Source of the DNA: CAYNJG01 sp965216885
Lineage (GTDB): Bacteria; Planctomycetota; Planctomycetia; Pirellulales; Pirellulaceae
DNA length: 64,000 nucleotides
Reading direction: 5' to 3'
Assembly (NCBI GenBank): GCA_965216885.1
Contig: OZ244208.1
Span: 1,612,001 to 1,676,000 of the forward strand
This document shows positions 8,960-17,993 of this stretch, piece after piece (the stretch's first letter is position 1; each line of letters starts with the position of its first letter). Made by a program: the position numbers and the translations under genes. The notes under the pieces are model-generated. The model was not told the DNA's origin. It saw only the letters and a program-made list of their open reading frames with translations, and searched no databases.

Positions 8960-10183
8960 CTACGGTCGGCGGCGGGTTGGGAAGTGGTCGTCGTGGGTGT
9001 CGCAGTAGATCACCAGGCGGTTCAGGATGTCGGCCTTGAAATGTTCAAGGTGCGGCAGCCGATTGAGCATTCGCGATGCATCCAGTCGCGCGTCCGGGCG
9101 CAACTGTGTTTGCGACTCATCCAGAAATGGTGCGATGCGGTCATTGGCATCCGACAGCCAAGCCGCTGCCTCGTCCGCTTCCAATTCACGTAGCGCCGAT
9201 AACGCGGCGTCGCGGTGATCGCACGAGAAGCGATGGTAGTAGACTGACAGGCTCGCAGATTCGATCAGGCGGAAGGCTTCAACCGCGACCTGCTGCTCAG
9301 GCGTCAGTTCGATTTCCTTTGCGGTATGCTCGACCATCAACGGCGGTAGTCGGCTTAGCAGGTAACGCCGACCTCCCAGCGATTCGACCTTTTCGATACG
9401 CGTCGTAGAAACTTCGACATCGGCCAGCCATTCGCGGACTTCGTCGAGTTCCGGTGTATCGGGGTGCTCGCGAATGAACGCTTGCAGTGCCGTGCGCAGG
9501 TTGATGGGATCACGGTAATATTGCATCCGTGCAGCGCGGTCGCGAAGGTCCGCCAGTTCGACGGCCGCATTGCCTCGCCACGCCGATCGACTGTGGCCCC
9601 AGCCCAGTCCATGGAAGACTCTTTGCACGGAAATTGTCGCTCGCTGTTCCCCGTCAAGGAGGACTCGGTAGTGTCGTTCTTCAGGCGTCGCACCAAGGGA
9701 TTCGGTCTGTGAGGGCCGTTCGACTTGTTCTATTTTCGCTCGTTGGAATCCGGGATTGGTGCTGACGATATGTTGGACGGCGGCCTCGGACGTCCACCCG
9801 TCGACACGGCTGATGGCCTGGTAGAAGTTTATGAGTCCGACCAGGACCAGGCTGACCACCGAGATCGTCAGTTGCACGTTTGCGTAGCGATTGTTGCTGC
9901 GTTCGAGTACGAGGCGGCCGAGCACCCACATCGTGAACAACACTGCTGCTGTAAAACTGACGATGGGGACAGAATTCCCAAACCCGTGTTGGTCGCCGCC
10001 TGGTTGGGAAGACCATGCGGCCAGGCCAAAGATCGCCGTCAGCATCGTCCAGGATGCCAGAAATACTGGCGGTCCGATCAGGAGGATTCGAGTTAGCGTG
10101 ATCGATTCGCGGTGGCGCCAACCTGCGAAGAAGGCGTGGACGAGTTGGGTGCCCCAGAGTGCGAATAGTCCCAAAATCCACAT
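8960..10183 (-). CDS. Unrecognised membrane protein, 407 residues
   Basis: The N-terminal third has four hydrophobic segments (starting around residues 1, 33, 72 and 103: LGLFALWGTQLVHAFF, ILLIGPPVFLASWTMLTAIFG, SFTAAVLFTMWVLGRLVL, TISVVSLVLVGLINFY). The remaining 270 residues are soluble, charged and mostly helical. Motifs such as RIEKVESLGGRRYLLSRLPPLMVEH do not place it in a family I know. The topology suggests a membrane-anchored cytoplasmic or periplasmic helical domain. Its start region overlaps the 5' side of the DUF1559 remnant on the other strand. Confidence 0.75.
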   Translation of the reverse strand: MWILGLFALWGTQLVHAFFAGWRHRESITLTRILLIGPPVFLASWTMLTAIFGLAAWSSQPGGDQHGFGNSVPIVSFTAAVLFTMWVLGRLVLERSNNRYANVQLTISVVSLVLVGLINFYQAISRVDGWTSEAAVQHIVSTNPGFQRAKIEQVERPSQTESLGATPEERHYRVLLDGEQRATISVQRVFHGLGWGHSRSAWRGNAAVELADLRDRAARMQYYRDPINLRTALQAFIREHPDTPELDEVREWLADVEVSTTRIEKVESLGGRRYLLSRLPPLMVEHTAKEIELTPEQQVAVEAFRLIESASLSVYYHRFSCDHRDAALSALRELEADEAAAWLSDANDRIAPFLDESQTQLRPDARLDASRMLNRLPHLEHFKADILNRLVIYCDTHDDHFPTRRRP

Positions 10184-10233
10184 GTGTATTATGTCTCCCT
10201 GAAAACATCTTAGCAGGTGCGTGGGGAGTAAGG

Positions 10234-10872
10234 ATGGACAGGACGCCTGAACGGTACGACTGGATTACAAGCTTCCGTTGCGATTCTCGGATGCCCGGCC
10301 GGGTTTCGTTTTGGTGGAACTCGGTGGCATCCGGTATCATCAACGGCGGCCCTTCGACGCCCGGCTATCCAAGGCTGCTGGTTGATGACGCAAAAGGAAT
10401 CTCGGTTGGCGGTCGAGATCAGAAAGCCGTCGAGATTGTGCGGTCGACGAGCAACCATATGCCGGGAGGTTGGTTCAGCGGCTCGATGGTGCAGCTTCAG
10501 GAAAGTGGAAGTTCCAGTTATACGACCGAGCGGGCGAAGTTGAAGAAGATCACGGACGGACTCTCCAAAACGATCATGCTGGTCGAGCAGGCCGGCTTGC
10601 CACAAAGATATGACAGCAGCCAGCGGCCGGTCGCGTGGAACGGTCGAGCCTCTCCGACTTTGTTCGCATGGCCATTCTTTGATCACTCGCCGATCGATCT
10701 TTGGGAGAAGCTGCCGCGCAAGGCGATCAACGGGATTAACCTGTTGTCGATCTACGGTTTCCAACCGGATTGTGCAGTCGCGGCCAACTTTGATGGATCG
10801 GTGATGTCGTTGCCGGAGGAAACGGACGTTCCCATACTGTGGAACAAGCTGATTCGGAATGACGGCGGTTGA
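10234..10872 (+). pseudogene. DUF1559 C-terminal remnant
   Basis: An open frame whose second half matches the DUF1559 C-terminal domain: KLKKITDGLSKTIMLVEQAG (the DGTSNTIMVGE signature) and, near the end, CAVAANFDGSVMSLPEETDVPILW in the place of the H-X9-DG-SV-F segment. There is no prepilin leader and no N-terminal helix; the upstream sequence instead runs into the start of the divergent gene at 10183. The usual family length is over 300 residues, but only about 210 remain. ATG 10234 is just the first plausible start. It is best read as a 5'-truncated copy left by rearrangement, although expression of the fragment cannot be excluded. Confidence 0.65.
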
Positions 10873-11020
10873 GCCAGCAAACGAATTACCACGATATGGA
10901 AACACTCCGACAATACCCTGCCCTCCCCCAGTCGACTCGTGAAAGAGAAATGGCGGCAAGACCGTTGCGCTCGCGACTAGTCTCGTGGAGGACGAGTTCG
11001 AACGTCAGGGAGCAACGTCT

Positions 11021-11545
11021 ATGAAGACCCTTTGGCGGTGGTTTTTTCGAGGCGTTGTCGTGGCCGGCATCCTGTGCGTGTGTTTCGCGAGCCTGGTGGC
11101 CTTCAGCATGAGCCGCGCGAACGTAACACAGTCGGATGGCTTTGCGGATGACCCGACACGGGCCGCCGGCGCGACACTTTCCGGGGCTCTTCCCAGCTCG
11201 GCGAGCGACATTCGATTTTGCCAGGCATCGGTTGGCATGGGCGGGCGTTTGCTTGTATATCGGTTTTCGGCACCACTCACGGATCTTCGTCAACACGCTC
11301 GGGCCGAATACGCCGCTCACTGGGATAAGCCCGCGATTCGCGAAACGCTCGTAGCCCCGTCGCCCATTACAGTGCACGCTGTGAAGCAGTACCAATCCGC
11401 ATTTGGTGTCGACGTCGATTGGATGTTGCCGCCCCCTGACGCGACAGGGACGGTCATCGATTCGGCTGACGGTCAAACAGCTCATCGTCCCACGATCTTT
11501 ATCGATGAGGCCAACGGTGTATTGTACTTTCGAATGACAGACTAG
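11021..11545 (+). CDS. Hypothetical membrane-anchored protein
   Basis: A 174-residue protein with a basic start (MKTLWRWFFRG) and one hydrophobic segment at about 11-28 (VVVAGILCVCFASLVAFSM), either a signal anchor or an uncleaved signal. The rest is a soluble domain outside the cytoplasm with a YRFSAPLTDLRQHARAEYAAHWD helix and a C-terminal strand pair. I do not recognise it. ATG 11021 is preceded by CAGGGA. The next gene begins 10 bp after its stop, so the two form a small operon. Confidence 0.65.
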   Translation: MKTLWRWFFRGVVVAGILCVCFASLVAFSMSRANVTQSDGFADDPTRAAGATLSGALPSSASDIRFCQASVGMGGRLLVYRFSAPLTDLRQHARAEYAAHWDKPAIRETLVAPSPITVHAVKQYQSAFGVDVDWMLPPPDATGTVIDSADGQTAHRPTIFIDEANGVLYFRMTD

Positions 11546-11555
11546 CGGGGCGTTG

Positions 11556-12188
11556 ATGATGGACGAAAAAACGACCGGCCGCCGACATCAGTTTTCGCTG
11601 CTAAACCTGCTACTGTTGACGGCCGTCGCGGCGCTGTCGCTTACGGTAGTCACGTTGTGGCGCGAGGTGACGCCGTTGAGACACGAGGTACGGCGGTTGC
11701 GGGCGGAAGTTGGCGAGTTGGAGGTGCGCGACGAATCTCGTCCCCATGCCATTCAGCTGGAGACCGACAGTGACACCAATTGGAAGTGGCTGGTTTGGAT
11801 ACCTGATGGAACGAACTATGTCTTGCATCTTGCCAACGAGAAGATCCCCAGGTCCGGCGTTCCATCTACCGATCGCCATTGCATGGTGATTGTGGGTTCC
11901 GGCGAGCAACTCATCCTCCAATATCGTATACGACGAGATCCCGTCGACGACCGACTGACGGGATTCCTGTCGGCGGCGAACCAGATAATGCTGCATACCG
12001 ATGGCCTTGAATGGATCGATTGGGGCCGTCGCATCGTGGAACATCGCGGCGTCGTCCGTTCCTCGCAACAAGGGCCAAACGACGAGCCGTTCGTGCTGTT
12101 GCGGTATCGAAATTCCCTGCAGGCTGCGAGCATCCCGTTCATCGAGGACCCCAGTCCCGGCGTGATGGTCTGGCTGGAGCCGAAGTAG
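11556..12188 (+). CDS. Hypothetical membrane protein with short coiled coil
   Basis: A 210-residue protein. After a basic N-terminus, HQFSLLNLLLLTAVAALSLTVV forms one membrane helix. This kind of opening is common in planctomycete proteins of unknown role. It is followed by a heptad-like charged segment (LWREVTPLRHEVRRLRAEVGELEVRDES, about residues 33-60), then a beta-rich domain (YVLHLANEKIPRSG, ILQYRIRRDPVDDR). Probably anchored by the helix with the domain exported. It follows the gene at 11021 closely. No function can be assigned. Confidence 0.7.
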   Translation: MMDEKTTGRRHQFSLLNLLLLTAVAALSLTVVTLWREVTPLRHEVRRLRAEVGELEVRDESRPHAIQLETDSDTNWKWLVWIPDGTNYVLHLANEKIPRSGVPSTDRHCMVIVGSGEQLILQYRIRRDPVDDRLTGFLSAANQIMLHTDGLEWIDWGRRIVEHRGVVRSSQQGPNDEPFVLLRYRNSLQAASIPFIEDPSPGVMVWLEPK

Positions 12189-12289
12189 GGCCTCGGGACG
12201 CATCTGTTCGAGGCACGTCGCTCATCCGTTACATTGAGAGTTTGGTTTCAGATTTTGGCCACTGTCCCACGAACGCTGCGAAAACCACG

Positions 12290-12715
12290 ATGCCCGTTGT
12301 TACCACACTCAGTCTTGGCGGTCGCACGGAGGAGGCGCTGGCGCTGTATCGCGAGGTGCTGGGGGCCGAAACGCTATTTCTACTGCGTTTCCGGGATTGT
12401 CCGGACCCAGCGCTGAAGCAGCCCGGCATGGAAGAGAAGATCTTTCATGCCACGTTTCGGATCGATGGCACCACGTTCATGGCCAGCGACGTTGGCGGTG
12501 AAGAAGATGGAAGTCCGTCGTTGACGGGGTTTTCACTGGCGCTGTCTTTCGCCGCGGTGGATCGTGCAAAGGAAGTGTTTGATGCGTTCGCCCGCGACGG
12601 TCGAGTTGTCATTCCGCTCAGTGAGTCGTCGTTCACATCATGGTATGGCATCGTGGTTGATCGAATTGGAGTCTCCTGGAAGATCAACGTGGACGAAAGT
12701 AAGCAGGATGAATGA
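12290..12715 (+). CDS. VOC-superfamily protein, PhnB-like
   Basis: A 141-residue glyoxalase/bleomycin-resistance-fold protein of the PhnB (DUF1338-unrelated, '3-demethylubiquinone-like') subgroup. Marks are the first beta-alpha unit GGRTEEALALYREVLGAETLFLLRF, the segment EEKIFHATFRIDGTTFMASDV, and the closing FTSWYGIVVDRIGVSWKIN with the WYG(I/V)-x-D-x-G-V-x-W pattern. Family members include antibiotic-resistance and dioxygenase-like enzymes, but the metal ligands of true dioxygenases are not evident, so a binding or simple enzymatic role is open. ATG 12290 opens the domain. Its 3' end overlaps the next ATG (12708). Confidence 0.88.
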   Translation: MPVVTTLSLGGRTEEALALYREVLGAETLFLLRFRDCPDPALKQPGMEEKIFHATFRIDGTTFMASDVGGEEDGSPSLTGFSLALSFAAVDRAKEVFDAFARDGRVVIPLSESSFTSWYGIVVDRIGVSWKINVDESKQDE

Positions 12716-13253
12716 CACAGCGCGGCTTGGGACGATTGAACTCTCGGCAAGGATGGCACACATTTGGATCTGTGTGCTGCTAACGCTGGTCTTCGCAACA
12801 GGCTGTAGCGAAGAGTCGCAGGACACATCCGCCACCGGTCAGCTCGAAAGCGAAAACGCTCGCGAGGAGAATGCGACGGCGGGTGGATCGCAGATCACGA
12901 CACGATTCGGAATGACGTTTTGCTGCGTGGAGGTCGATTCAAGTCGTGACGACCATCATGCATCTTTTCCTGCATCGACGTACTATCTCCAGCAATCGGA
13001 ATTCGCGTACGAGGAATTTGTCGCCTACTGTGACGGTGGAGATGGTCCGGAACGCGATGCTCCAAGGATTGAGTTCCACCTTTCGTCCGAGTGGCGTGGG
13101 ATCCGCACGTCGATCTCCATTACCTTCGTATCATTGTCCGCGAGAATGTCCGTACTGCGCGAAGAGGGCAATTTCGATTCAAACGATACATCCGAAAGTT
13201 TCGCGATGTCGATAATGACACTGGAGTGCTCCGCGATTTCGTCAATCGCATAG
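12708..13253 (+). pseudogene. Lipoprotein with truncated formylglycine-enzyme-like N-terminus
   Basis: The first part encodes a lipoprotein signal (WICVLLTLVFATGC, Cys about residue 27), then TTRFGMTFCCVEVDSS and STYYLQQSEFAYEEFVAY, which resemble the opening of SUMF1/formylglycine-generating-enzyme domains (GMEFVxIPxG ... YYLGKYEVTxxQYxxF). The domain should run about 200 residues further with GNVWEW-type motifs, but they are absent. From about 13060 the frame is merely the complement of the minus-strand remnant at 13025-13630. It is therefore a 3'-truncated gene fused by a deletion or rearrangement to unrelated DNA. The assignment of the short remaining domain is tentative. Confidence 0.5.
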
Positions 13254-13630
13254 CAAGCCTGTCCCGTCACCATTACAACGATATCTTGTGTTGCCAGGAA
13301 TTCCGGGGTCAATTCTCGGCTTTCGAGCCACGAAAGGCCGGTGGACCAGTATCGAAGATAGGGGTCGTTGAACGAAACCTGGACGCCCCGTTGGCGAAGC
13401 AGTTTGTGTAGCTGGAACGCAAACATTGCGCGGCAGTTATCGTCAGCTTGCTGACAAACGACACCGAGCAGGCATACGCGACTTCCTCGGAGCGACTTCT
13501 GTTGGCGCCTCAACGCGTCTGTAATTCTGCGCAATACACAAGAGGGCTTCATGTCCCCTTTGGTTGTGCCATCCAGTTCGATGTAGCGTGTCGGAATTTG
13601 GCCCGCGTGCTCAGGCAGACGTGAGGACAT
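13025..13630 (-). pseudogene. Nucleotide-sugar dehydrogenase C-terminal remnant
   Basis: The minus-strand frame starting at 13630 carries PTRYIELDGTTKGDMKPSCV, then KSLRGSRVCLLGVVCQQADD, LLRQRGVQVSFNDPYL and IVVMVTGQACYAIDEIAEHS. These align with the C-terminal half of UDP-GlcNAc/UDP-glucose 6-dehydrogenases (family text: TRFIELAGEVNxxMP, LxGxxVLLLGVAYKxxxDDxRESPA, LxxxGAxVxxHDPY). The NAD-binding domain and catalytic cysteine region are missing, and the conserved K and DxRESPA residues have drifted (CQQADDNCRAMF). The C-terminal tail after about 13200 is unrelated. It is a 5'- and probably 3'-truncated relic beside the EPS regulators. Confidence 0.65.
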
Positions 13631-13928
13631 AGAGTTTCCTTTGTGGAGTAGGATTCCAAATCAAGTGGGTTAACGATCCTGGTATTGGAATTTACTCAGC
13701 AAGCAGAGTGCCAACGCGAGATGTTCGTGTTCCACGGGATTTCCTGACCTATGACCACCTCACGCCTGAATCTTTTACTGGATTCCCGGAAATCTTTGAC
13801 GCGGTGAGTTTGGGCCTCGTCCTTGTGGTGAGCGAAATCAACCTACAAATTCTTCGTGAGATTGCTGGCTCACCCCGTCACAAGGACTAGAGTTTACGTG
13901 ATTCCCTTGACTGGCCACGAGGATATGA
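13631..13928. other. Intergenic stretch before the EPS regulators
   Basis: 298 bases with one 60-residue open frame (13708-13890) that I do not believe. A weak -24-like TTGG with GC ten bases on (from 13686) lacks the TTGC -12 element, so no sigma54 call is made here. Confidence 0.4.
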
Positions 13929-15323
13929 ATGACGGCTGAGATCGCAACGCCAAACAACACGGCAGAGAAAAATACGGTCCTACTGGCAGAAGACGAACCG
14001 CTTAGCCGCGAGCTACTTCGCGTACAACTTCAACAGTGCGGAGTCGCCGTCGACGAGGCGGAAGACGGCAAGGAGGCGATGCAGAAGATGCGATCGCACG
14101 ACTATGCCGCGGCGTTCTTTGACCTCGACATGCCAGGTGCCAACGGCATCCAATGCCTGGAGTACGCTCGGCGCTGCCATCCCGATCTCTCCGTTGTGAT
14201 CGTGAGTGCGGTGGGCGAAATCAACGACGCAGTTGAGTCGATGAAGCTCGGAGCCGAGGACTATCTTGTGAAGCCTTGTGATCGCGATTCGATTGCTGCG
14301 GTTCTCCGCAGAGCCGTTTCTGCAACTCGGCTGGCTCGAGAAAACAAGGATCTTCGCGAGGCGATCGATTCGCCGCCACTCCTTCTTCCTTTCGTAGCGG
14401 AATCTGAAAACACGCGAGAACTATTGGAATACGTTGAGCGGGTGTCTGATCTCGAGTCGACCGTCTTGCTAACCGGCCCGAGTGGGACAGGTAAGTCGTT
14501 TCTTGCACGCCGGATACACGAGCTGAGTAATCGCAGAGACTCGCCCTTCGTAGTGGTCAACTGTGCTTCTTTGCCACGCGATCTTGTCGAATCCGAACTG
14601 TTTGGTCACGTCCGGGGCGCATTCACGGGAGCGACCAACAATCGGCCGGGCCGAGCTGAGATGGCGGACGGAGGGACGCTATTTCTCGACGAAATCGGGG
14701 ACATGCCACTGGAGCTTCAGCCCAAGTTGCTCACTTTCCTGCAGGATCGCGTTTGCCAACGCATTGGCAGCAATGAAACCAGGCAGGTCGATGCTCGAGT
14801 CATCGCCGCGACCAACAAGGACCTAATGGCACTGTGCCAGGAACGGCTCTTTCGGGAAGACCTGTTTTTCCGGCTTGAGGTAATATCCTTTGACGTTCCG
14901 CCGCTGGTCAAACGTCGCGACGATATCCTGCCCCTGAGCTCGGCCATTCTCGAACGCATTGCTGCCCGGCGCCGGGAACCGCCGTATCAAATCAACGACG
15001 AAGCGATGGACGCCCTGATGGCTGCTGACTGGCCCGGAAACGTTCGACAATTGGAGAACTGCCTGGAGCGAGCGACTGCCTTTTGTACTTCCGGAGTCGT
15101 CACGAAGCGTGACCTGACTAGACTTCAAAGGAGATCCTCGGATGTCGTCCCGGAGCCGCCGCCGCAAGCGCAACGAACGCTTCAGGAAGCCGAGATTCAG
15201 GCGATTCGAGATACTTTGCAAGCGACAGGCGGGAATCGGTCCGAAACTGCCCGGCGACTGGGTGTAAGTGAGAAGACGATTTACAACAAAATCAACAAGT
15301 ATGGTATTACAAACAACCTCTAA
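13929..15323 (+). CDS. Sigma54-dependent NtrC-family response regulator
   Basis: A 464-residue activator in three parts. The receiver has acidic E21-D22, phospho-acceptor D65 (FFDLDMPG) and K115. The AAA+ domain has Walker A GPSGTGKS (183-190), the sigma54-contacting GAFTGA loop (230-235), Walker B LFLDEIGD (251-258) and the arginine-rich LFREDLFFRLEV segment. A Fis-type helix-turn-helix lies near the C-terminus (GNRSETARRLGVSEKTIYNKINK). It should remodel sigma54 RNA polymerase at enhancer-controlled promoters when phosphorylated. The hybrid kinase start lies inside its last 23 bp, so the two are translationally coupled and likely cognate. Confidence 0.96.
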   Translation: MTAEIATPNNTAEKNTVLLAEDEPLSRELLRVQLQQCGVAVDEAEDGKEAMQKMRSHDYAAAFFDLDMPGANGIQCLEYARRCHPDLSVVIVSAVGEINDAVESMKLGAEDYLVKPCDRDSIAAVLRRAVSATRLARENKDLREAIDSPPLLLPFVAESENTRELLEYVERVSDLESTVLLTGPSGTGKSFLARRIHELSNRRDSPFVVVNCASLPRDLVESELFGHVRGAFTGATNNRPGRAEMADGGTLFLDEIGDMPLELQPKLLTFLQDRVCQRIGSNETRQVDARVIAATNKDLMALCQERLFREDLFFRLEVISFDVPPLVKRRDDILPLSSAILERIAARRREPPYQINDEAMDALMAADWPGNVRQLENCLERATAFCTSGVVTKRDLTRLQRRSSDVVPEPPPQAQRTLQEAEIQAIRDTLQATGGNRSETARRLGVSEKTIYNKINKYGITNNL

Positions 15324-17685
15324 GCAACGCGATTTTTCGCCACTGTGCGACCAGTCGCCTGCTCCCGGGACCCCTGGCGAAACTTGGCAGCTGGAAGCAC
15401 TGAAGCTCGAAACGCTGATGAAATCGGCGCTGGATTGCATTATCCTCATCGATGCCAACGGACTGATCACCGAGTTCAATCCAGCGGCCGAACACACGTT
15501 CGGTTATAGGCGCAAAGAGGTATTAGGTCGTAGCATGGGCGAGCTTATAGTTCCGCCTGAATCTTATAGCGCCTACCGACATGGACTGGAACGTTATCTT
15601 GCCACAGGACACTCAAGCGTTGTCGGAAAACGCATTGAAGTCCCTGCCAATCGTGCCGATGGTTCGCAGGTCACGATTGAATTGGCCATCACCCCGGTCT
15701 TACTGGACGGCCTGAGGTACTTCGTCGCTTTTTGTCGGGACATCACGGAGAGTCTGAGGATTCGCGAACGACTTCAGATCACGCAATTCGCGATGGATAG
15801 CGCCGCGGATGCCATTTTCTGGATGGGCCCCACGGGTCGATTTACCTACGTCAATCGACGTGGTTGTGAGTCACTGGGCTACTCAGAAGAAGAGCTGTTG
15901 CAGATGTCTGTCCCCGACATCAATCCACAATTTCGCGCTGAAGTGTGGCAAACCCACTGGCAGGACTTGAAGGAAAAGGGGAGCTTCAGCTTTCAAACCG
16001 TACATCAACACAAATCCGGCCGCGTCTTCCCCGTGGAGATAACAGTCAATTATGTTGCGCGTGGTGACGCAGAATATAACTGTGCGTTCGTCCGCGACAT
16101 TACGGAGAGGAAGCAATGGGAACTTGAGATTCGAAACGCCATGGATGCTGCTCAAGCGGCGAATCATGCAAAGTCGGAATTTCTGGCCACCATGAGCCAC
16201 GAAATTCGCACGCCGATTAATGGGATAATCGGCATGACTGACCTGGCGTTAGAGACATCGCTGACCAGGGAACAGCGTCGATTCCTGGAGTCAACGGCCG
16301 ACTGCGCGGATGCACTGCTGTTGATTGTGAATGACATTCTCGACTTCTCGAAAATCGAGGCCGGTCAGCTTGAACTGAAGCTGGAAAGCTTTTCGTTGAG
16401 AAAACTCATCGAGCGGGCGGTTGGAACGATGATTCAACAGGCTCAGGAACGTGGGATCGACGTCGAAGTCGAAATCGAAGCGGACTCGCCGGATCGGTTC
16501 GTGGGGGACGCACTCCGGATTCGGCAGGTACTCCTCAACCTGTTGTCCAACGCGGCAAAGTTCACCCGGCATGGGAAAATCCGAATCCACGCCAGCGTGC
16601 TGCTGGCGAAAGCGGGTCGACACCTACTCAAGATTGACGTTTCCGACACCGGCGACGGTATTCCAGCCTCCAAACTGGACACAATCTTTGACGCCTTCAA
16701 ACAGGTGGATTCGTCGCTAACTCGCAGGTACAAGGGCACTGGCTTGGGACTCGCGATTTGCCGTCGACTGGTGGAATTGATGCGAGGCAGAATCTGGGTG
16801 GAGAGTGAAGTTGGCAAGGGAAGCGTTTTCCATTTCACCTCTATGGTCGAAGCAGACAGTGACGCGACGACTGTCGTTCTCGATTCGCGGTTGTTGGGAC
16901 GAGAGGCCATCAACCGCCGATGTTCAAGAATCCTTGTGGCGGAAGACGAGGCAGTCAACGCTGATCTGATTGAGACGATCCTGACAAAAGCAGGCCACCA
17001 CGTGACGGCCGTCCAGACGGGTCGCGAGGCGGTCGCGGCCGCATTGGCTGCCGACGCCAATTTCGACGCGATCCTGATGGACGTGATGATGCCGGAGATG
17101 AGCGGCTTGGATGCGGCTCAAGCCATCCGTCGTAGCGAAGCTGGTTCGGGCCGACGCCAGATACCGATCGTAGCGGTGACGGCGAGCGCGACCAAGGATG
17201 ATCGCGAACGATGCCTTCAGGCGGGGATGACGAGCTACATCACCAAGCCCGTGCATTGGGTGACGCTGCTGGAGTTGATTGACACATTGTTGGCGCATGC
17301 TGATTCGAAGTCAGCTGAAGGATGTGACGAACCGTTTGATGTGGAGCAACTGATTGAGCGGTGCGGAGACGAGGTTTCGGCCAAGAGCCTACTACGCGGA
17401 TTTCTGAAGCACCGCGACGGCTATTTGGGATCCATCGAGCGTGCTCATGCGGAGGATGACTTTGAAGAGTTGATACGACATGCCCATCGGCTAAAAGGGG
17501 CGCTTGCCAGCCTTGGTGCGAAGAGTTCGCGAGATTCCGCCCAGAACCTTGAGCAACTGGCACGCGGCCGTGTTACAGGCCCACCTATAACGAACGCCGT
17601 CCAAAGGCTCATAACGGAAGTGACGAATCTGGCGGCCATGATCTCTCGCATCGACATGGAGTCCTCTCACAACTCCGTCATCTAA
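15301..17685 (+). CDS. Hybrid histidine kinase (PAS-PAS-HisKA-HATPase-REC-HPt)
   Basis: A 794-residue sensor kinase without membrane segments, so it senses a cytoplasmic or diffusible cue. PAS domains lie at about 33-150 and 160-272, HisKA has the phospho-accepting H300 in FLATMSHEIRTPING, and HATPase boxes are NLLSNAAKFT (N), DTGDGIP (G1) and GTGLGL (G2). A receiver with D594 (ILMDVMMPEMSG) and an HPt domain with H729 (HAHRLKGALASLG) complete a His-Asp-His relay, needing an external receiver: probably D65 of the preceding NtrC-type protein or D58 of the following one. ATG 15301 is used; an in-frame GTG at 15268 lies well within the upstream gene. Confidence 0.96.
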   Translation: MVLQTTSKQRDFSPLCDQSPAPGTPGETWQLEALKLETLMKSALDCIILIDANGLITEFNPAAEHTFGYRRKEVLGRSMGELIVPPESYSAYRHGLERYLATGHSSVVGKRIEVPANRADGSQVTIELAITPVLLDGLRYFVAFCRDITESLRIRERLQITQFAMDSAADAIFWMGPTGRFTYVNRRGCESLGYSEEELLQMSVPDINPQFRAEVWQTHWQDLKEKGSFSFQTVHQHKSGRVFPVEITVNYVARGDAEYNCAFVRDITERKQWELEIRNAMDAAQAANHAKSEFLATMSHEIRTPINGIIGMTDLALETSLTREQRRFLESTADCADALLLIVNDILDFSKIEAGQLELKLESFSLRKLIERAVGTMIQQAQERGIDVEVEIEADSPDRFVGDALRIRQVLLNLLSNAAKFTRHGKIRIHASVLLAKAGRHLLKIDVSDTGDGIPASKLDTIFDAFKQVDSSLTRRYKGTGLGLAICRRLVELMRGRIWVESEVGKGSVFHFTSMVEADSDATTVVLDSRLLGREAINRRCSRILVAEDEAVNADLIETILTKAGHHVTAVQTGREAVAAALAADANFDAILMDVMMPEMSGLDAAQAIRRSEAGSGRRQIPIVAVTASATKDDRERCLQAGMTSYITKPVHWVTLLELIDTLLAHADSKSAEGCDEPFDVEQLIERCGDEVSAKSLLRGFLKHRDGYLGSIERAHAEDDFEELIRHAHRLKGALASLGAKSSRDSAQNLEQLARGRVTGPPITNAVQRLITEVTNLAAMISRIDMESSHNSVI

Positions 17686-17914
17686 TGGCGGCAGAGAGAT
17701 CGTGAGGCTTTGCGCCGATCGCCAGGCCAGTAAGAAAGTCGGTGAGTGATTGAGGCATCTGGAAATCCGGCCCGAGTCTCCTCATGCGAGCCGAAGAACC
17801 GACCGGAAGTCAGAAACACGGACACCCTGTAATTCGTATCGGTAAATATTGCAGTACCTCGTATTGGCATTCCAGCAGACCACAATACCTCACGGTTTTT
17901 TTGGGCAGATTGAA
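17686..17914. other. Leader region of the second sigma54 activator
   Basis: Left part of a 308-base gap between the hybrid kinase and the second activator. It contains the sequence TTGAGGCATC near 17750, similar to TTGAGACATT in the divergent promoter region at 51973, but one such match is weak. No gene is recognised. Confidence 0.35.
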
Positions 17915-17930
17915 TTGGTATACGTGTTGC
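17915..17930 (+). promoter_or_regulatory. Candidate sigma54 promoter of the second activator
   Basis: TTGG, eight bases, TTGC: the -24 GG (17917-17918) and -12 GC (17929-17930) have the required spacing. The CACG part of the -24 consensus is not kept. It precedes the ATG at 17994 by 63 bp. Confidence 0.45.
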
Positions 17931-17993
17931 GTCACGATCACAACACTTCGCGAGTCTCCGGACGAACGGTTCCATAAACCAGTGACAAGAACT

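Noticed and set aside
13686..13701. TTGG with GC ten bases later, upstream of the first activator
   Set aside because: The -12 element is CAGC instead of TTGC and the distance to the gene is over 220 bp.
13708..13890. 60-residue open frame
   Set aside because: No ribosome site, no similarity, and it lies in a remnant-rich region.
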